Positions 42,950 to 51,186 of a DNA stretch of 64,000 bases are shown here, piece by piece. The stretch comes from Herbidospora sakaeratensis (GTDB taxonomy: Bacteria > Actinomycetota > Actinomycetes > Streptosporangiales > Streptosporangiaceae). The notes beneath the pieces are model-generated. The model saw only the letters and a list, made by a program, of their open reading frames with translations. It ran no database searches and was not told where the DNA came from. Positions within the stretch are counted from its first letter, which is position 1, and each line of letters starts with the position of its first letter. The stretch spans positions 1,310,679 to 1,374,678 of the forward strand of contig NZ_BBXC01000007.1 in the NCBI RefSeq assembly GCF_001570525.1, read 5' to 3'. The translations under genes were made by a program, and so were the position numbers.

Positions 42950-43630
42950 ATGAAGACCTTCCTGCTCGTCCACGGCGCCTGGCACAGCGGCCGCGTCTGG
43001 GACCGCGTCGTCCCCCTGCTGACCGAAGCCGGGCACCGCGTGCTCGCCCCCTCGCTGACCGGCCACGGCGACAAGGAACACCTGCTCGGCCCCGATGTGG
43101 GCCTCGACACCCACGTCGCCGACGTCCTGGCCGTCCTCGCCGACGAGGACCTGACCGACGTGGTCCTCGTCGGGCACAGCTACGCCGGGATGGTGATCTC
43201 CGCCGTGGCCGGCCTGGCGCCGGAGCGCGTCTCCGCGCTCGTGTACGTCGACGCGATGATCCCCGCCGACGGCGAGAGCGTGCTCGACGTCATGCCCTTC
43301 ACGCAGGGCCTCATCGACGCGGCCGGCGGCTGGCGCATCCCGCCCATGGGCGGCGATTTCGGGGTGACCGACCCCGCCGACGTCGAATGGCTGCGCCCGA
43401 TGCTCTCGGACGAGCCGGTGCGCTGCTTCCAGCAGCCGGTGAGCCTCGACGAGGCGGCCCTGGCGGCCATCCCGCGGACCTGCGTGCACTGCGTCGGCGA
43501 CGCCCCGGAGGGCGTCGCCCGCCGCGTCCCGCCCGGGGCGCGGGTCTGGGAGCTGCGCAGCGGCCACGACTGCATGGTCACCGTGCCCGGGGAGCTCAGC
43601 GGGCTGTTGCTGAAGGCCGCGTCAGCATGA
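42950..43630 (+). CDS. Alpha/beta-fold hydrolase
   Basis: A 226-residue hydrolase. The oxyanion motif LVHGAWHSGRVW is at residues 6-17, the nucleophile elbow GHSYAGM near 72 and the catalytic His in SGHDCMV near 205. It resembles short esterases of the pyrethroid-hydrolase/salicylate-esterase type. It is divergent from an HxlR regulator that probably induces it. Its end overlaps the next gene by 35 bp. Confidence 0.88.
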   Translation: MKTFLLVHGAWHSGRVWDRVVPLLTEAGHRVLAPSLTGHGDKEHLLGPDVGLDTHVADVLAVLADEDLTDVVLVGHSYAGMVISAVAGLAPERVSALVYVDAMIPADGESVLDVMPFTQGLIDAAGGWRIPPMGGDFGVTDPADVEWLRPMLSDEPVRCFQQPVSLDEAALAAIPRTCVHCVGDAPEGVARRVPPGARVWELRSGHDCMVTVPGELSGLLLKAASA

Positions 43631-44525
43631 AGTCGCGCAGGCTCGCGGCCAGCCGGTCTTCGGCTTCGAGCGCGAGGCTGTGGCCGCACCGGTCGAAGAC
43701 GTGCTCCCGTTCGACGCCCTCGGACACCGCGCGCATCTGGTCGGCGACGAGCGCGCCGAAGAACTCCGTCGCGCCGACCGTCATGATCGGCAACGTCAGC
43801 CGGGTCTGCCGGAGCTCCGCGTTGATGCGCGCGTTCGCCAGGCCGGCGCGGTAGCTCTCCAGGCATCCGCGCAGCCCGCCGGGCGCCTTGAGGCAGCCGA
43901 TCCACTCGGCGATGGCCTCTTCGGAGACGGCGTAGGGGTTGTAGGTCTCCGCCTTGATCCAGTACTCCCAGAACTCCCGTTCGTGCCCGGTGATCAGCAT
44001 CTCCGGGATGTGCGGGAGCCAGAAGAACGGCGGATGCCACAACCAGACGCCCTGCCGCCGGTACTGCGCCGAGACGTGGTCGGGCGTGAAGGCCGTCCAC
44101 TCCTCGAACCCGCCGCCGGAGAGCAGCATCTCGCCGAACGACAGGGTCCTGATCCGCTCGGGACGGGTCGCCGCGAGCACGTAGCCGTACTCCGCGCCGC
44201 GGTCCTCCCCGTGGACGTGGTAGCTCGCGTGGCCGAGCCGATCCATCAGTTCGGCCACGTCGGCCGTGCTGGTGAGGCTGTCGTAGCCCTCTTCGGCCGG
44301 CGGTTTGTCGGTGTGGCCGAAGCCGCGCAGGTCGGGCGCGACGACCGTGAAGTGCTCGGTCAGCAGCGGGATCAGTTTGTACCAGTAGAAGTGGTTCTTC
44401 GGGGTGCCGTGGAGCAGCAGCAGCGGTTCGCCCCGCCCGGCGGTCACGTAGTGCATGCGGATGCCGTTGACATGGGCCCGGCCATGCGTGACCGGGTCTC
44501 CCCGATGGTCGTACGTCTCAGCCAC
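43596..44525 (-). CDS. Haloalkane dehalogenase/epoxide hydrolase-like alpha/beta hydrolase
   Basis: A 309-residue hydrolase with HGTP at the oxyanion loop (LLLLHGTPKNHFYW), then DLRGFGHTDKP. The nucleophile elbow is HGEDRGAEYG, in which Asp rather than Ser is the nucleophile, as in fluoroacetate dehalogenases and epoxide hydrolases. The C-terminal catalytic His is in RCGHSLALE. The substrate could be a halogenated acid, an epoxide or an ester. It lies 9 bp downstream of a TetR gene on the same strand and is probably co-transcribed with it. Confidence 0.87.
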   Translation of the reverse strand: MAETYDHRGDPVTHGRAHVNGIRMHYVTAGRGEPLLLLHGTPKNHFYWYKLIPLLTEHFTVVAPDLRGFGHTDKPPAEEGYDSLTSTADVAELMDRLGHASYHVHGEDRGAEYGYVLAATRPERIRTLSFGEMLLSGGGFEEWTAFTPDHVSAQYRRQGVWLWHPPFFWLPHIPEMLITGHEREFWEYWIKAETYNPYAVSEEAIAEWIGCLKAPGGLRGCLESYRAGLANARINAELRQTRLTLPIMTVGATEFFGALVADQMRAVSEGVEREHVFDRCGHSLALEAEDRLAASLRDFMLTRPSATAR

Positions 44526-44534
44526 TCCCGAACG

Positions 44535-45143
44535 TTACGTCTCCGCGGTCTCGGCGACCTGGAGGAGGCGCAGGCTGTTGGCCCAGAGTTGGTCGAGCTG
44601 GCCCGGATCGTTGAACAGTTTCGCGAACAGGACCGTGCCCTCGATCTGGGCGACGATCGACTTGGCCGCCCCGGGCGCGTCGATGGCGGTCAGCTCGCCC
44701 TGCGCCTGGGCGGCCTCGATCGAGCGGCGGATGAGGTCGACCTGCTCGTCGAAGATCGTGCGCAGTTTCTGGCGCATCGGGTCGTCGCCGGTGCTCAGTT
44801 CGAGGCTGAGGTTGCCGAACAGGCAGCCGGAGACGATGCCGGCGTCGTTGAGCGAGGCGGTCTGCACCTCGACCGTGAACGCGAACAGGTCTTTGAGCCG
44901 GTGGACGAGCGGGCGGTCGCCGTCGAGGATCGCCTGCCAGCGGCCGCGCTGGGAGTTCCACTGGAGGTCGATGATCTCCAGGGCGAGCGCCTGCTTCGAC
45001 TCGAAGAAGTGGTAGAAGCTGCCCTTCGGCGTGCCCGCCTGCGCACAGATCTCCGCGACGCCGATGGAGCCGTAGGAGCGGCGGGAGAACAGGTCGGTGG
45101 CGGCGGCGAGGATCCGCTCCCGAGCGTCTGACGTTCGGCCCAT
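44535..45143 (-). CDS. TetR-family repressor (AcrR/YxaF-like)
   Basis: A 202-residue repressor with HTH at about 10-55 (GVAEICAQAGTPKGSFYHFFESK) and a TetR_C-type domain containing the SGCLFGNLSLEL motif of the YxaF/LmrA group. A perfect TATAAT -10 lies 6 bases before ATG 45143, so the message is leaderless. Palindromes of the type known for this group lie in the gap before the divergent SDR gene. Confidence 0.92.
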   Translation of the reverse strand: MGRTSDARERILAAATDLFSRRSYGSIGVAEICAQAGTPKGSFYHFFESKQALALEIIDLQWNSQRGRWQAILDGDRPLVHRLKDLFAFTVEVQTASLNDAGIVSGCLFGNLSLELSTGDDPMRQKLRTIFDEQVDLIRRSIEAAQAQGELTAIDAPGAAKSIVAQIEGTVLFAKLFNDPGQLDQLWANSLRLLQVAETAET

Positions 45144-45149
45144 CTTGCA

Positions 45150-45155
45150 ATTATA
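45150..45155 (-). promoter_or_regulatory. -10 element of the TetR gene
   Basis: TATAAT (read on the minus strand), 6 bases from the start codon and immediately next to the CGACCGGTCG palindrome, so repressor binding would block it. Confidence 0.65.
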
Positions 45156-45202
45156 CGACCGGTCGGCTAAAACGGAAATGTCAGTAGTAGACCGACCGTC
45201 TA
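45156..45202. promoter_or_regulatory. Two TetR operator palindromes
   Basis: CGACCGGTCG (45156-45165) is a perfect palindrome. TAGACCGACCGTCTA (45188-45202) has perfect 5-bp arms around CGACC. Both share the core ACCG/CGGT of YxaF/LmrA-type sites. The first covers the TetR promoter, the second the region before the SDR start. Confidence 0.75.
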
Positions 45203-45212
45203 GGAGCAAGTC

Positions 45213-45920
45213 ATGGCAGATCAGCGCGTCGCCGTCATCACCGGGGCCTCGCAGGGCATTGGAGCGGCCCTGGTGGCGGCGTACCGGGAACTGGGCTACG
45301 CCGTGGTGGCCACCTCGCGTTCCATCGAGCCCGCCGACGACCCCGAAGTGGTCGCGGTGCCCGGCGACATCGCCGAGCCCGCCACCGCCGAGCAGGTCGT
45401 GAAGACCGCGCTGCACCGGTTCGGGCGCGTCGACACCCTGATCAACAACGCGGGCGTCTTCGTCGCCAAGCCGTTCACCGACTACACGCACGAGGACTAC
45501 AAGAAGGTGATGGACATCAACGTCGGCGGCTTCTTCCACCTCACGCAGCAGGTCATCGACCCGATGCTGGAACAGGGCGGCGGCCACATCGTCAGCATCA
45601 CCACCACGCTCGTCGAGCAGGCCAACTCCGCCGTCCCCTCGGTGCTGGCCTCGCTCAGCAAGGGCGGGGTCGCGGCGGCCACCAAGTCACTGGCCATCGA
45701 GTACGCCTCCCGCGGCATCCGGGTCAACGCCGTGTCGCCGGGCCTGATCGACACGCCGCTGCACAGCGGCGGCGACCCCGACCAGCTCGCCCAGATGCAC
45801 CCGATGAAGAAGATCGGGCACATCAGCGACGTCACCCACGGCGTGCTCTACCTGGAGCGGGCGCCGCTCGTCACCGGGGAGTTCCTGCACGTCGACGGCG
45901 GCCAGAGCGCGGGCCGATGA
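45213..45920 (+). CDS. Short-chain dehydrogenase/reductase with missing catalytic Tyr
   Basis: A 235-residue SDR. The cofactor motif TGASQGIG is at residues 10-17, NNAG near 79 and a Ser in SITTT near 132. In the YxxxK position the sequence reads ASLSK, so Tyr is replaced by Ala while Lys is kept. It may be catalytically altered or a binding protein. AGGAG precedes ATG 45213. It is divergent from a TetR with a clear operator and is followed by an NTF2-like gene (ATGA overlap). Confidence 0.9.
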   Translation: MADQRVAVITGASQGIGAALVAAYRELGYAVVATSRSIEPADDPEVVAVPGDIAEPATAEQVVKTALHRFGRVDTLINNAGVFVAKPFTDYTHEDYKKVMDINVGGFFHLTQQVIDPMLEQGGGHIVSITTTLVEQANSAVPSVLASLSKGGVAAATKSLAIEYASRGIRVNAVSPGLIDTPLHSGGDPDQLAQMHPMKKIGHISDVTHGVLYLERAPLVTGEFLHVDGGQSAGR

Positions 45921-46282
45921 GCGAGGAGGTCTTCGCGGGCGTGCTCGCCGTCTGGAAACACGGCATCGACGTCCACGACCCCGACGAGATCGGCACGGTG
46001 TTCGCCGACGACGCGCTGTTCCAGGGCGCCCACCCCGAGCCCACGCGGGGCCGCGCCTCGGTCGTCGCCTACTACGACGGCCAGCCGGCGGGCCTGCGGG
46101 TCGACTACGCGATCATCGACGCCCGCCGGTCGGCCGACGACGTCGTCACGGGCTACGCGGCCGCCGACTTCACCTACGCCGACGGCGAGGTCGTGCGCCG
46201 TCACGTGACGATGGTGCTGGAACGCCACGACGACCGGTGGCTCGTCGGCCACTACCACGTCTCGCTGAAGCCGCCGGAGTGA
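45917..46282 (+). CDS. NTF2-like (SgcJ/EcaC-type) protein
   Basis: A 121-residue cone-shaped NTF2-fold protein. The pattern begins VLAVWKHGIDVHDPDEIGTVFADDALFQG and ends with the DDRWLVGHYHVS strand of the SgcJ/EcaC oxidoreductase family. Such proteins bind or convert small ligands. It is coupled to the SDR gene by a 4-bp overlap, so both probably act on the same compound. Confidence 0.88.
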   Translation: MSEEVFAGVLAVWKHGIDVHDPDEIGTVFADDALFQGAHPEPTRGRASVVAYYDGQPAGLRVDYAIIDARRSADDVVTGYAAADFTYADGEVVRRHVTMVLERHDDRWLVGHYHVSLKPPE

Positions 46283-46317
46283 CGTAACCGTCACCGGAGC
46301 CTGTCACGATCACGGAC

Positions 46318-46959
46318 ATGCTCCTCATCGTCCGACGAACGGCCGCCGGAGCGGCGGCCGGAGTGCTCGCCTTCGGCCTGGTCCTTGTGGCGACAGGGCT
46401 GGTCCCGCACCTGAGTCCCGTCACCGTCTACGGGTTGTTCACCCTGGTCTACGCCGCGCTTCCGGCGGGCGCGCTCCTGGCCTGGCCGCTCCTCTGGGCG
46501 TTCCGGGTGCGGCCCGCGGGGTACGCGGCGGTGCTCGGACTGCTGATCGTCATGGTGGCGGGCTATCTGTACCTTCAGGTCGGCGACCTGGAGATCCTCC
46601 CGTCGGCCCTGGTCGTCGCGGGGGCCTACGCCGTGGCGGCCCTGCTCACCGCCCCGGGACTGGGCTGGCGGCTGCCGTTGCTCGCCCCCGACCTGGCCGA
46701 TCACACGCTGGAGGTGGTGGACGTCTCCCCGGGCTTCCTGCACTACCGGCTGGTCGCCGCCACCGGCCCGGCGGTCGAGGTGACGATCTGGCCACCGGGC
46801 TTCGGCGGCCTGGAGGGCCGGATCGTCGAACGCCGCGACGCCACCGTGGCGATCATCGCCGGTCCTGACGTGCCCGAATCGGTGATCGAGACGATCATGT
46901 CGACCCTCGCCCCCCGGCCCCGCCTCTTCCGTGGCGATTCTGTCGGGGAGGGCCGCTAG
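46318..46959 (+). CDS. Membrane protein with C-terminal soluble domain
   Basis: A 213-residue protein with four hydrophobic segments in residues 8-115, then about 95 soluble residues of alternating charged and beta-like sequence. No known motif. CACGAT 7 bases before the ATG hints at a leaderless start. It is followed closely by the large DUF6493-like gene. Confidence 0.7.
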   Translation: MLLIVRRTAAGAAAGVLAFGLVLVATGLVPHLSPVTVYGLFTLVYAALPAGALLAWPLLWAFRVRPAGYAAVLGLLIVMVAGYLYLQVGDLEILPSALVVAGAYAVAALLTAPGLGWRLPLLAPDLADHTLEVVDVSPGFLHYRLVAATGPAVEVTIWPPGFGGLEGRIVERRDATVAIIAGPDVPESVIETIMSTLAPRPRLFRGDSVGEGR

Positions 46960-46962
46960 AGT
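46957..46962 (+). promoter_or_regulatory. -10 element of a leaderless promoter
   Basis: TAGAGT ends 7 bases before GTG 46970 and overlaps the stop codon of the previous gene. Confidence 0.5.
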
Positions 46963-46969
46963 CCCCGGC

Positions 46970-49591
46970 GTGAACGCGTGGGAGCAGGTCGGGAAGTACA
47001 TCGACGCCGGTGACGACGCCGGGCTGGCCGCCCTCGCCGGGTCGCTCACCGACGCCGACCGCAGGGCCGTCGCCGACGAGCTGCCCCGCCATGCGGCCTC
47101 CCGGCCGCGCGCCGAGGTCGCCGGACGGGCGAGGGCCTTCCGGGTCGCCGGGGCGGCCTGCTTCTCCGGCGCCGCCCAGGTCGCCGCCTGGCTCGACCGG
47201 CGCGAACTCCGGCTGCCACAGTGGCCCAGAACCGACGCCGAGCGCGTCGCCGAGATCCTCCGGCCGAGAGACGAGCGGTGGCGGTGTGACCTGGCCCGCC
47301 GTCTCGTCACCGGGCTGCGGCCGGGCGAGCGCCGGGGCTGGCAGAACGTCGACGGCCAGCCCGGCTACGACCTGGCCGCGCGCCTCGTGATCGAGACGGG
47401 CATCGAGCCGCCCGGGAACGACGCCTTCGTCGTCGGCTGGTTGTGGGACGTGTGCCACCGGTTCTGGCAGGGCGGAGGGCTCGGCCTGCTCCGCGACGAT
47501 CCGCTCCTCGACGTGCTGACGCCCCGGGTGTTCACCGCCGAGGGCGTCGCCGCGCCGCTGATCCACGACGGGAAGTGGAACGGCGCCTACGACAAGACCA
47601 CCGTCATCGGCGCGCTGACCGCCCTCGCGGACGAGGGGCGGCTCGACCGGCGCATGCTGCTCGACGGGTGCGTGTCGCGGTTCCTGACCCACGGGCACGA
47701 CCGCGACATCGAGCCGTTCACCCTGTTATGGGAGCGGCTGCGCCCCGAACCCGCCGAGATCCCCGCGATCGACCTGGTCAGGGTGCTGCCGGTCGCCGCG
47801 CCGCCGCTCGCGGTGCTGGCCGTCGGCGAACTGGCCCGGGTCCCGCTCGACGCCGGCCTGTTCGCCGAGGCCGTGGGGGCGCTGGCGTTCCGGCCCGAGA
47901 AGAGACACGTCACCACCGCGCTCCAGTGGATCGCCCACGCGCGGCCCGAGGAGGCCGACGGCGCGCTCGCGGCGCTGGCGGTCGTCTTCGATCAGCAGAC
48001 CCCGGCGCTGCGCGACCGCGCGGTGCGCCTGGCGCTCACGCTCGCCCCGCACGCCTCTCCCGAGACGGCCGTCGTCGTCCGCGAGGCCGCGTCGGGGCTG
48101 CCGCCGGAGCTGCGCGCCCGGGTCGCCGACGCGTTCGGGGCGGTCGAGGCGGAGCCCGCCGAGGTGCTGACGCCCGGCGAGCTGCGGGTGACGGGTGGGT
48201 TGCCCGCGCTGCCGCCGGCGATCGGCTCCCCGGCCGAGCTCGCCGACCGGGTGGGCGACGACGGGCCGTCCCACGACCCCGCCGAGGTCGAGCGGATCAT
48301 GGCCGCGCTGGTGGCGTTCAGCCATGACGACCGCGAGGCGACGATCGCCGCCGTGCGGCCGTGGGCCGAGGGGGGCTGGGGGCGGCTCCGCCCCATCGAT
48401 CACTACTACCTGGCCCACCACCTCGACGTGCTGCTGACCCAGTGCGCGCTCGCGCTGGTGAACCCGGCCGAGAGCGCCGAGTTGTCGGGCCGGATCACCG
48501 GGTATCTGCCCCACTCGCCCGACCAGGGCACGCCGTTCGACCGCTTCACCCGCGACCGGGTGCGCGAGGTCGTCGCGCTGCTCGAATCGGGCCGCACCAT
48601 CCCCCTCCTGCTGGCCACCCCGACCGAGCCCACCGGCCACGTCGACGCCGCGACACTGGTCGACCGCGTGACGCGGCTGGGCGACGCCGAGCCGCTGCCG
48701 CTCGACTTCTGCCAGGCCCTGCTCCGGCTGCCGCGCACCGTCGACCCGGCCGTGCGGGCCCGCGCCGATCGCCTGACCTCCCCGGCGGGCCGGCGGCTGG
48801 CCGCGTGGTTGCGCGACGGCGGGCTGGCCGACCCCGAGGTGACCTGCTCCGTCGAGACCACCCTCGATCCCGACTGGTTCGAAGACCGGGAGATGTCGGC
48901 CGTGCACGCCCGCGTCCGGCCGTCCGCTCCCGGGCTGCCCGATCCGGTCGCCGCGTTGTGCACGCTCGGGCCGGGCGACTGGAACCACCACTCCGGCGAG
49001 ACCCGGTGGTGGCCTGCGGTGCTGCCGTCCCACCGCGAGGTGGTCGCCGCCCACGTGCTCGAATGCTTCGTCGCCGGCATCCGGTCGAACGAGGCCCGGG
49101 TGTCGACGCTGCGGGCGCTGGTCCAGGGGAGCGGCCCGGTCGGGCGCGCGACGGCGAGCGCCGTCACGATGGCGCTCGGCCACAAGGACCCCGAGAAGCG
49201 CGACCTCGCCGTCGAGGCGATGAAGATCCTCGCGGTACGCGGCGAGCTCGCCCCCGCCGACTTCGGCTGGGCCCTCGGCCAGCTGGCCGGGGCGGGCGCC
49301 GTGCCGCTCAACCGGGCCACGCCCGCCCTCGAGGACCTCGTCTTGTCGGGAGCCCATCGCGAGACGTGGGCGCTGCTGGCCGAGGCGCTGCCGCTGCTGC
49401 TGCGCCGCCCCGGGCGGCCCGTCCACGGGCTGGCCGGCCTGCTCGACGTCGCGGTCAGGGCGGCCGTGCTCGCGGGCGCCCGGGGCGAGGTGCCGGGGCT
49501 GGCCGAGGCGGCGGCCCGCAGGGGGGCCAGCAGGGTGACCGACACGGCCCGCCGTCTCCTCGACACGCTCGGCGCACCTCAACCGCATTAG
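46970..49591 (+). CDS. Large DUF6493-like helical-repeat protein
   Basis: An 873-residue soluble protein made mostly of short amphipathic helices, like HEAT-type repeats; no catalytic motif is seen. The C-terminal region contains PSHREVVAAH near residue 685 and ends in a helix-rich tail. A second, partial member lies on the minus strand at the window end and aligns with this C-terminal third. GTG 46970 is chosen by the TAGAGT element; GTG 46931 is an alternative. Such families often sit near SWIM-domain or MoxR-type ATPase genes, but none is here. Function unknown. Confidence 0.8.
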   Translation: MNAWEQVGKYIDAGDDAGLAALAGSLTDADRRAVADELPRHAASRPRAEVAGRARAFRVAGAACFSGAAQVAAWLDRRELRLPQWPRTDAERVAEILRPRDERWRCDLARRLVTGLRPGERRGWQNVDGQPGYDLAARLVIETGIEPPGNDAFVVGWLWDVCHRFWQGGGLGLLRDDPLLDVLTPRVFTAEGVAAPLIHDGKWNGAYDKTTVIGALTALADEGRLDRRMLLDGCVSRFLTHGHDRDIEPFTLLWERLRPEPAEIPAIDLVRVLPVAAPPLAVLAVGELARVPLDAGLFAEAVGALAFRPEKRHVTTALQWIAHARPEEADGALAALAVVFDQQTPALRDRAVRLALTLAPHASPETAVVVREAASGLPPELRARVADAFGAVEAEPAEVLTPGELRVTGGLPALPPAIGSPAELADRVGDDGPSHDPAEVERIMAALVAFSHDDREATIAAVRPWAEGGWGRLRPIDHYYLAHHLDVLLTQCALALVNPAESAELSGRITGYLPHSPDQGTPFDRFTRDRVREVVALLESGRTIPLLLATPTEPTGHVDAATLVDRVTRLGDAEPLPLDFCQALLRLPRTVDPAVRARADRLTSPAGRRLAAWLRDGGLADPEVTCSVETTLDPDWFEDREMSAVHARVRPSAPGLPDPVAALCTLGPGDWNHHSGETRWWPAVLPSHREVVAAHVLECFVAGIRSNEARVSTLRALVQGSGPVGRATASAVTMALGHKDPEKRDLAVEAMKILAVRGELAPADFGWALGQLAGAGAVPLNRATPALEDLVLSGAHRETWALLAEALPLLLRRPGRPVHGLAGLLDVAVRAAVLAGARGEVPGLAEAAARRGASRVTDTARRLLDTLGAPQPH

Positions 49592-49636
49592 CGCAGGTGA
49601 GGGCGGGCGTCTGAGAGTTTCACGGGCGACCTGCGC
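49591..49636. terminator. Candidate terminator after the DUF6493-like gene
   Basis: Perfect 8-bp arms GCGCAGGT and ACCTGCGC flank a 30-base loop. Confidence 0.35.
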
Positions 49637-49697
49637 TTCCTCTGCCGCGAAGGGGAGATCGCTGGCCTGTCGACCAGCGGGGGCGGAGCATCCGGGC

Positions 49698-50777
49698 ATG
49701 AGACTGCGCTTGTCCCTGATCGCCGGAGCGTTGCTCGCGATCATCACCCCGCTCCCGGCCCTCGCGGCCGATACGACCCCGCCGTCCCGCCCCGGCGGCC
49801 TGATGTCCTGCCCGCCGCCGAGCTCGCAGGGCGGCATGGTCGGCATCTGCTGGACGCCGTCGACCGACGACAGCGGCTCGGTGGCCGGATACGACGTGTA
49901 CCGGCTCACCTCGACGGGGTTCGTGAAGACCTCGTCGCCCACGAGCAGCCCCACCATCGTCGGCGGCCTGGTGCTCGGCCGCTCCTACTCCTTCTACATC
50001 GTCGCCCGCGACCTGTCGGGCAACGTGAGCGCGCCCTCGTCGTTCATCACCCTGACGGCGACCACCGGCATGCAGACGCCCACGCCGTCGCCCGAACCCG
50101 GCGACACCCGGCCGCCGACCCAGCCGCAGAACGTGCGCGACGGCTGCCTGTGGGACTTCCCCGGCACGGCTTTCTGCTGGGACGCCTCCACCGACGACGT
50201 GGGCGTGGTCGGCTACGACGTCTACCGGGAGACGATCGGCGGCTGGCTCAAGGTCGGCACCGCCGGCACGCAGTACCGGATGTTCAACGAGGGCGGCCTG
50301 GTCACCGGCCAGTACTACACCTACGCCGTGGTGGCCAGGGACGCCGCGGGCAACGTCAGCCCGCCGTCCACGCCCACCCCGATCCTGGCCCGGCAGGGCC
50401 TGCCCACCCCCAGCCCGAGCCCGAGTCCCAGCCCGAGCCCGACGCCGACGGCGGGCCCGTGTGAGGTCGGCTACGACAGCGCGATGTGGACGACCGGCAT
50501 GGCCGTGTGGATGTCGGTCAAGAACACGGGCACCACGCCCGTCAGCATCTGGAGCCTGGAGTTCGACTTCCCCGACGCCGGACAGCGGTTCGTCTCGGGG
50601 CACAACGCCAACTGGTCGCAGTCGGGCCGCCACGTGACCGCGCGCAACGTCGCCTGGAACGCCCAGATCGCGCCGGGCGCGACGATCAACCTCGGCTTCA
50701 ACGGCGCCCACACGGGCCTGAACCCCGAGCCGACGGCCTTCACGCTCAACGGGATGAGCTGCGTCGTCAAGCCGTGA
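49698..50777 (+). CDS. Secreted protein with two FN3 domains and a CBM2 cellulose-binding module
   Basis: A 359-residue exported protein: signal peptide (residues 1-24, cleaved after ALAA), FN3 domain 1 (about 28-122), Pro-Thr linker, FN3 domain 2 (about 136-232), a PSPSPSPSPTPT linker and a C-terminal family 2 carbohydrate-binding module (about 253-359; Trp residues in NANWSQSG and NVAWN, Cys at both ends). No catalytic domain is present. It is probably an accessory polysaccharide-binding protein that docks the cell or helps secreted enzymes bind cellulose or chitin. Confidence 0.9.
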   Translation: MRLRLSLIAGALLAIITPLPALAADTTPPSRPGGLMSCPPPSSQGGMVGICWTPSTDDSGSVAGYDVYRLTSTGFVKTSSPTSSPTIVGGLVLGRSYSFYIVARDLSGNVSAPSSFITLTATTGMQTPTPSPEPGDTRPPTQPQNVRDGCLWDFPGTAFCWDASTDDVGVVGYDVYRETIGGWLKVGTAGTQYRMFNEGGLVTGQYYTYAVVARDAAGNVSPPSTPTPILARQGLPTPSPSPSPSPSPTPTAGPCEVGYDSAMWTTGMAVWMSVKNTGTTPVSIWSLEFDFPDAGQRFVSGHNANWSQSGRHVTARNVAWNAQIAPGATINLGFNGAHTGLNPEPTAFTLNGMSCVVKP

Positions 50778-50825
50778 CCGGCCGCGCGCCGATGTCCGAC
50801 GCCACCCCGGACATCGGCGCCCGCG

Positions 50826-51086
50826 TCACCGGGCGCGCCGCCGCCGGACCACGACGACCAGGTCGGCGATCGCGATCAGGGCCAGGACGGCCATGATGAT
50901 CCCCAGGACCATCAGGCCGATCACGAAGGCCGCCACGGCCAGGGCGCCGCAGACGATCAGGCCGAAGATCGCCAGCACCATCCGGAGGCCGAGCGCGCTG
51001 CGCGGCCGTTCGGACGTCGGCGAGAAGGTCTCCCAGAACCTGTCGCCGATCTTCTTCCGGTCGATGAGAACCTCCCTCCCGTCCAC
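50826..51086 (-). CDS. Small membrane protein
   Basis: An 86-residue protein: a polar N-terminal region (1-32), then two hydrophobic helices (about 35-55 and 58-78) and an Arg-rich end that fixes a cytoplasmic C-terminus. The start is a GTG at 51086 and is uncertain. No function assigned. Confidence 0.55.
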   Translation of the reverse strand: MDGREVLIDRKKIGDRFWETFSPTSERPRSALGLRMVLAIFGLIVCGALAVAAFVIGLMVLGIIMAVLALIAIADLVVVVRRRRAR

Positions 51087-51186
51087 GTTAACCAGGCACC
51101 CGATAACCGGGCAAATGTGACGTAGTGCATAAAGTGGCTGGTGGAAGACCTGTACCGGCCACGATCAGGACGGGGGGCGGTCGCCC

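Noticed and set aside
44535-45587. 350-residue version of the TetR protein
   Set aside because: The extension runs antisense through the SDR gene and through the operator; the TATAAT promoter marks ATG 45143.
50404-50456. Short tandem repeat of CCCAGCCCGAG-like units
   Set aside because: It encodes the Pro-Ser linker of the CBM2 protein and needs no separate explanation.
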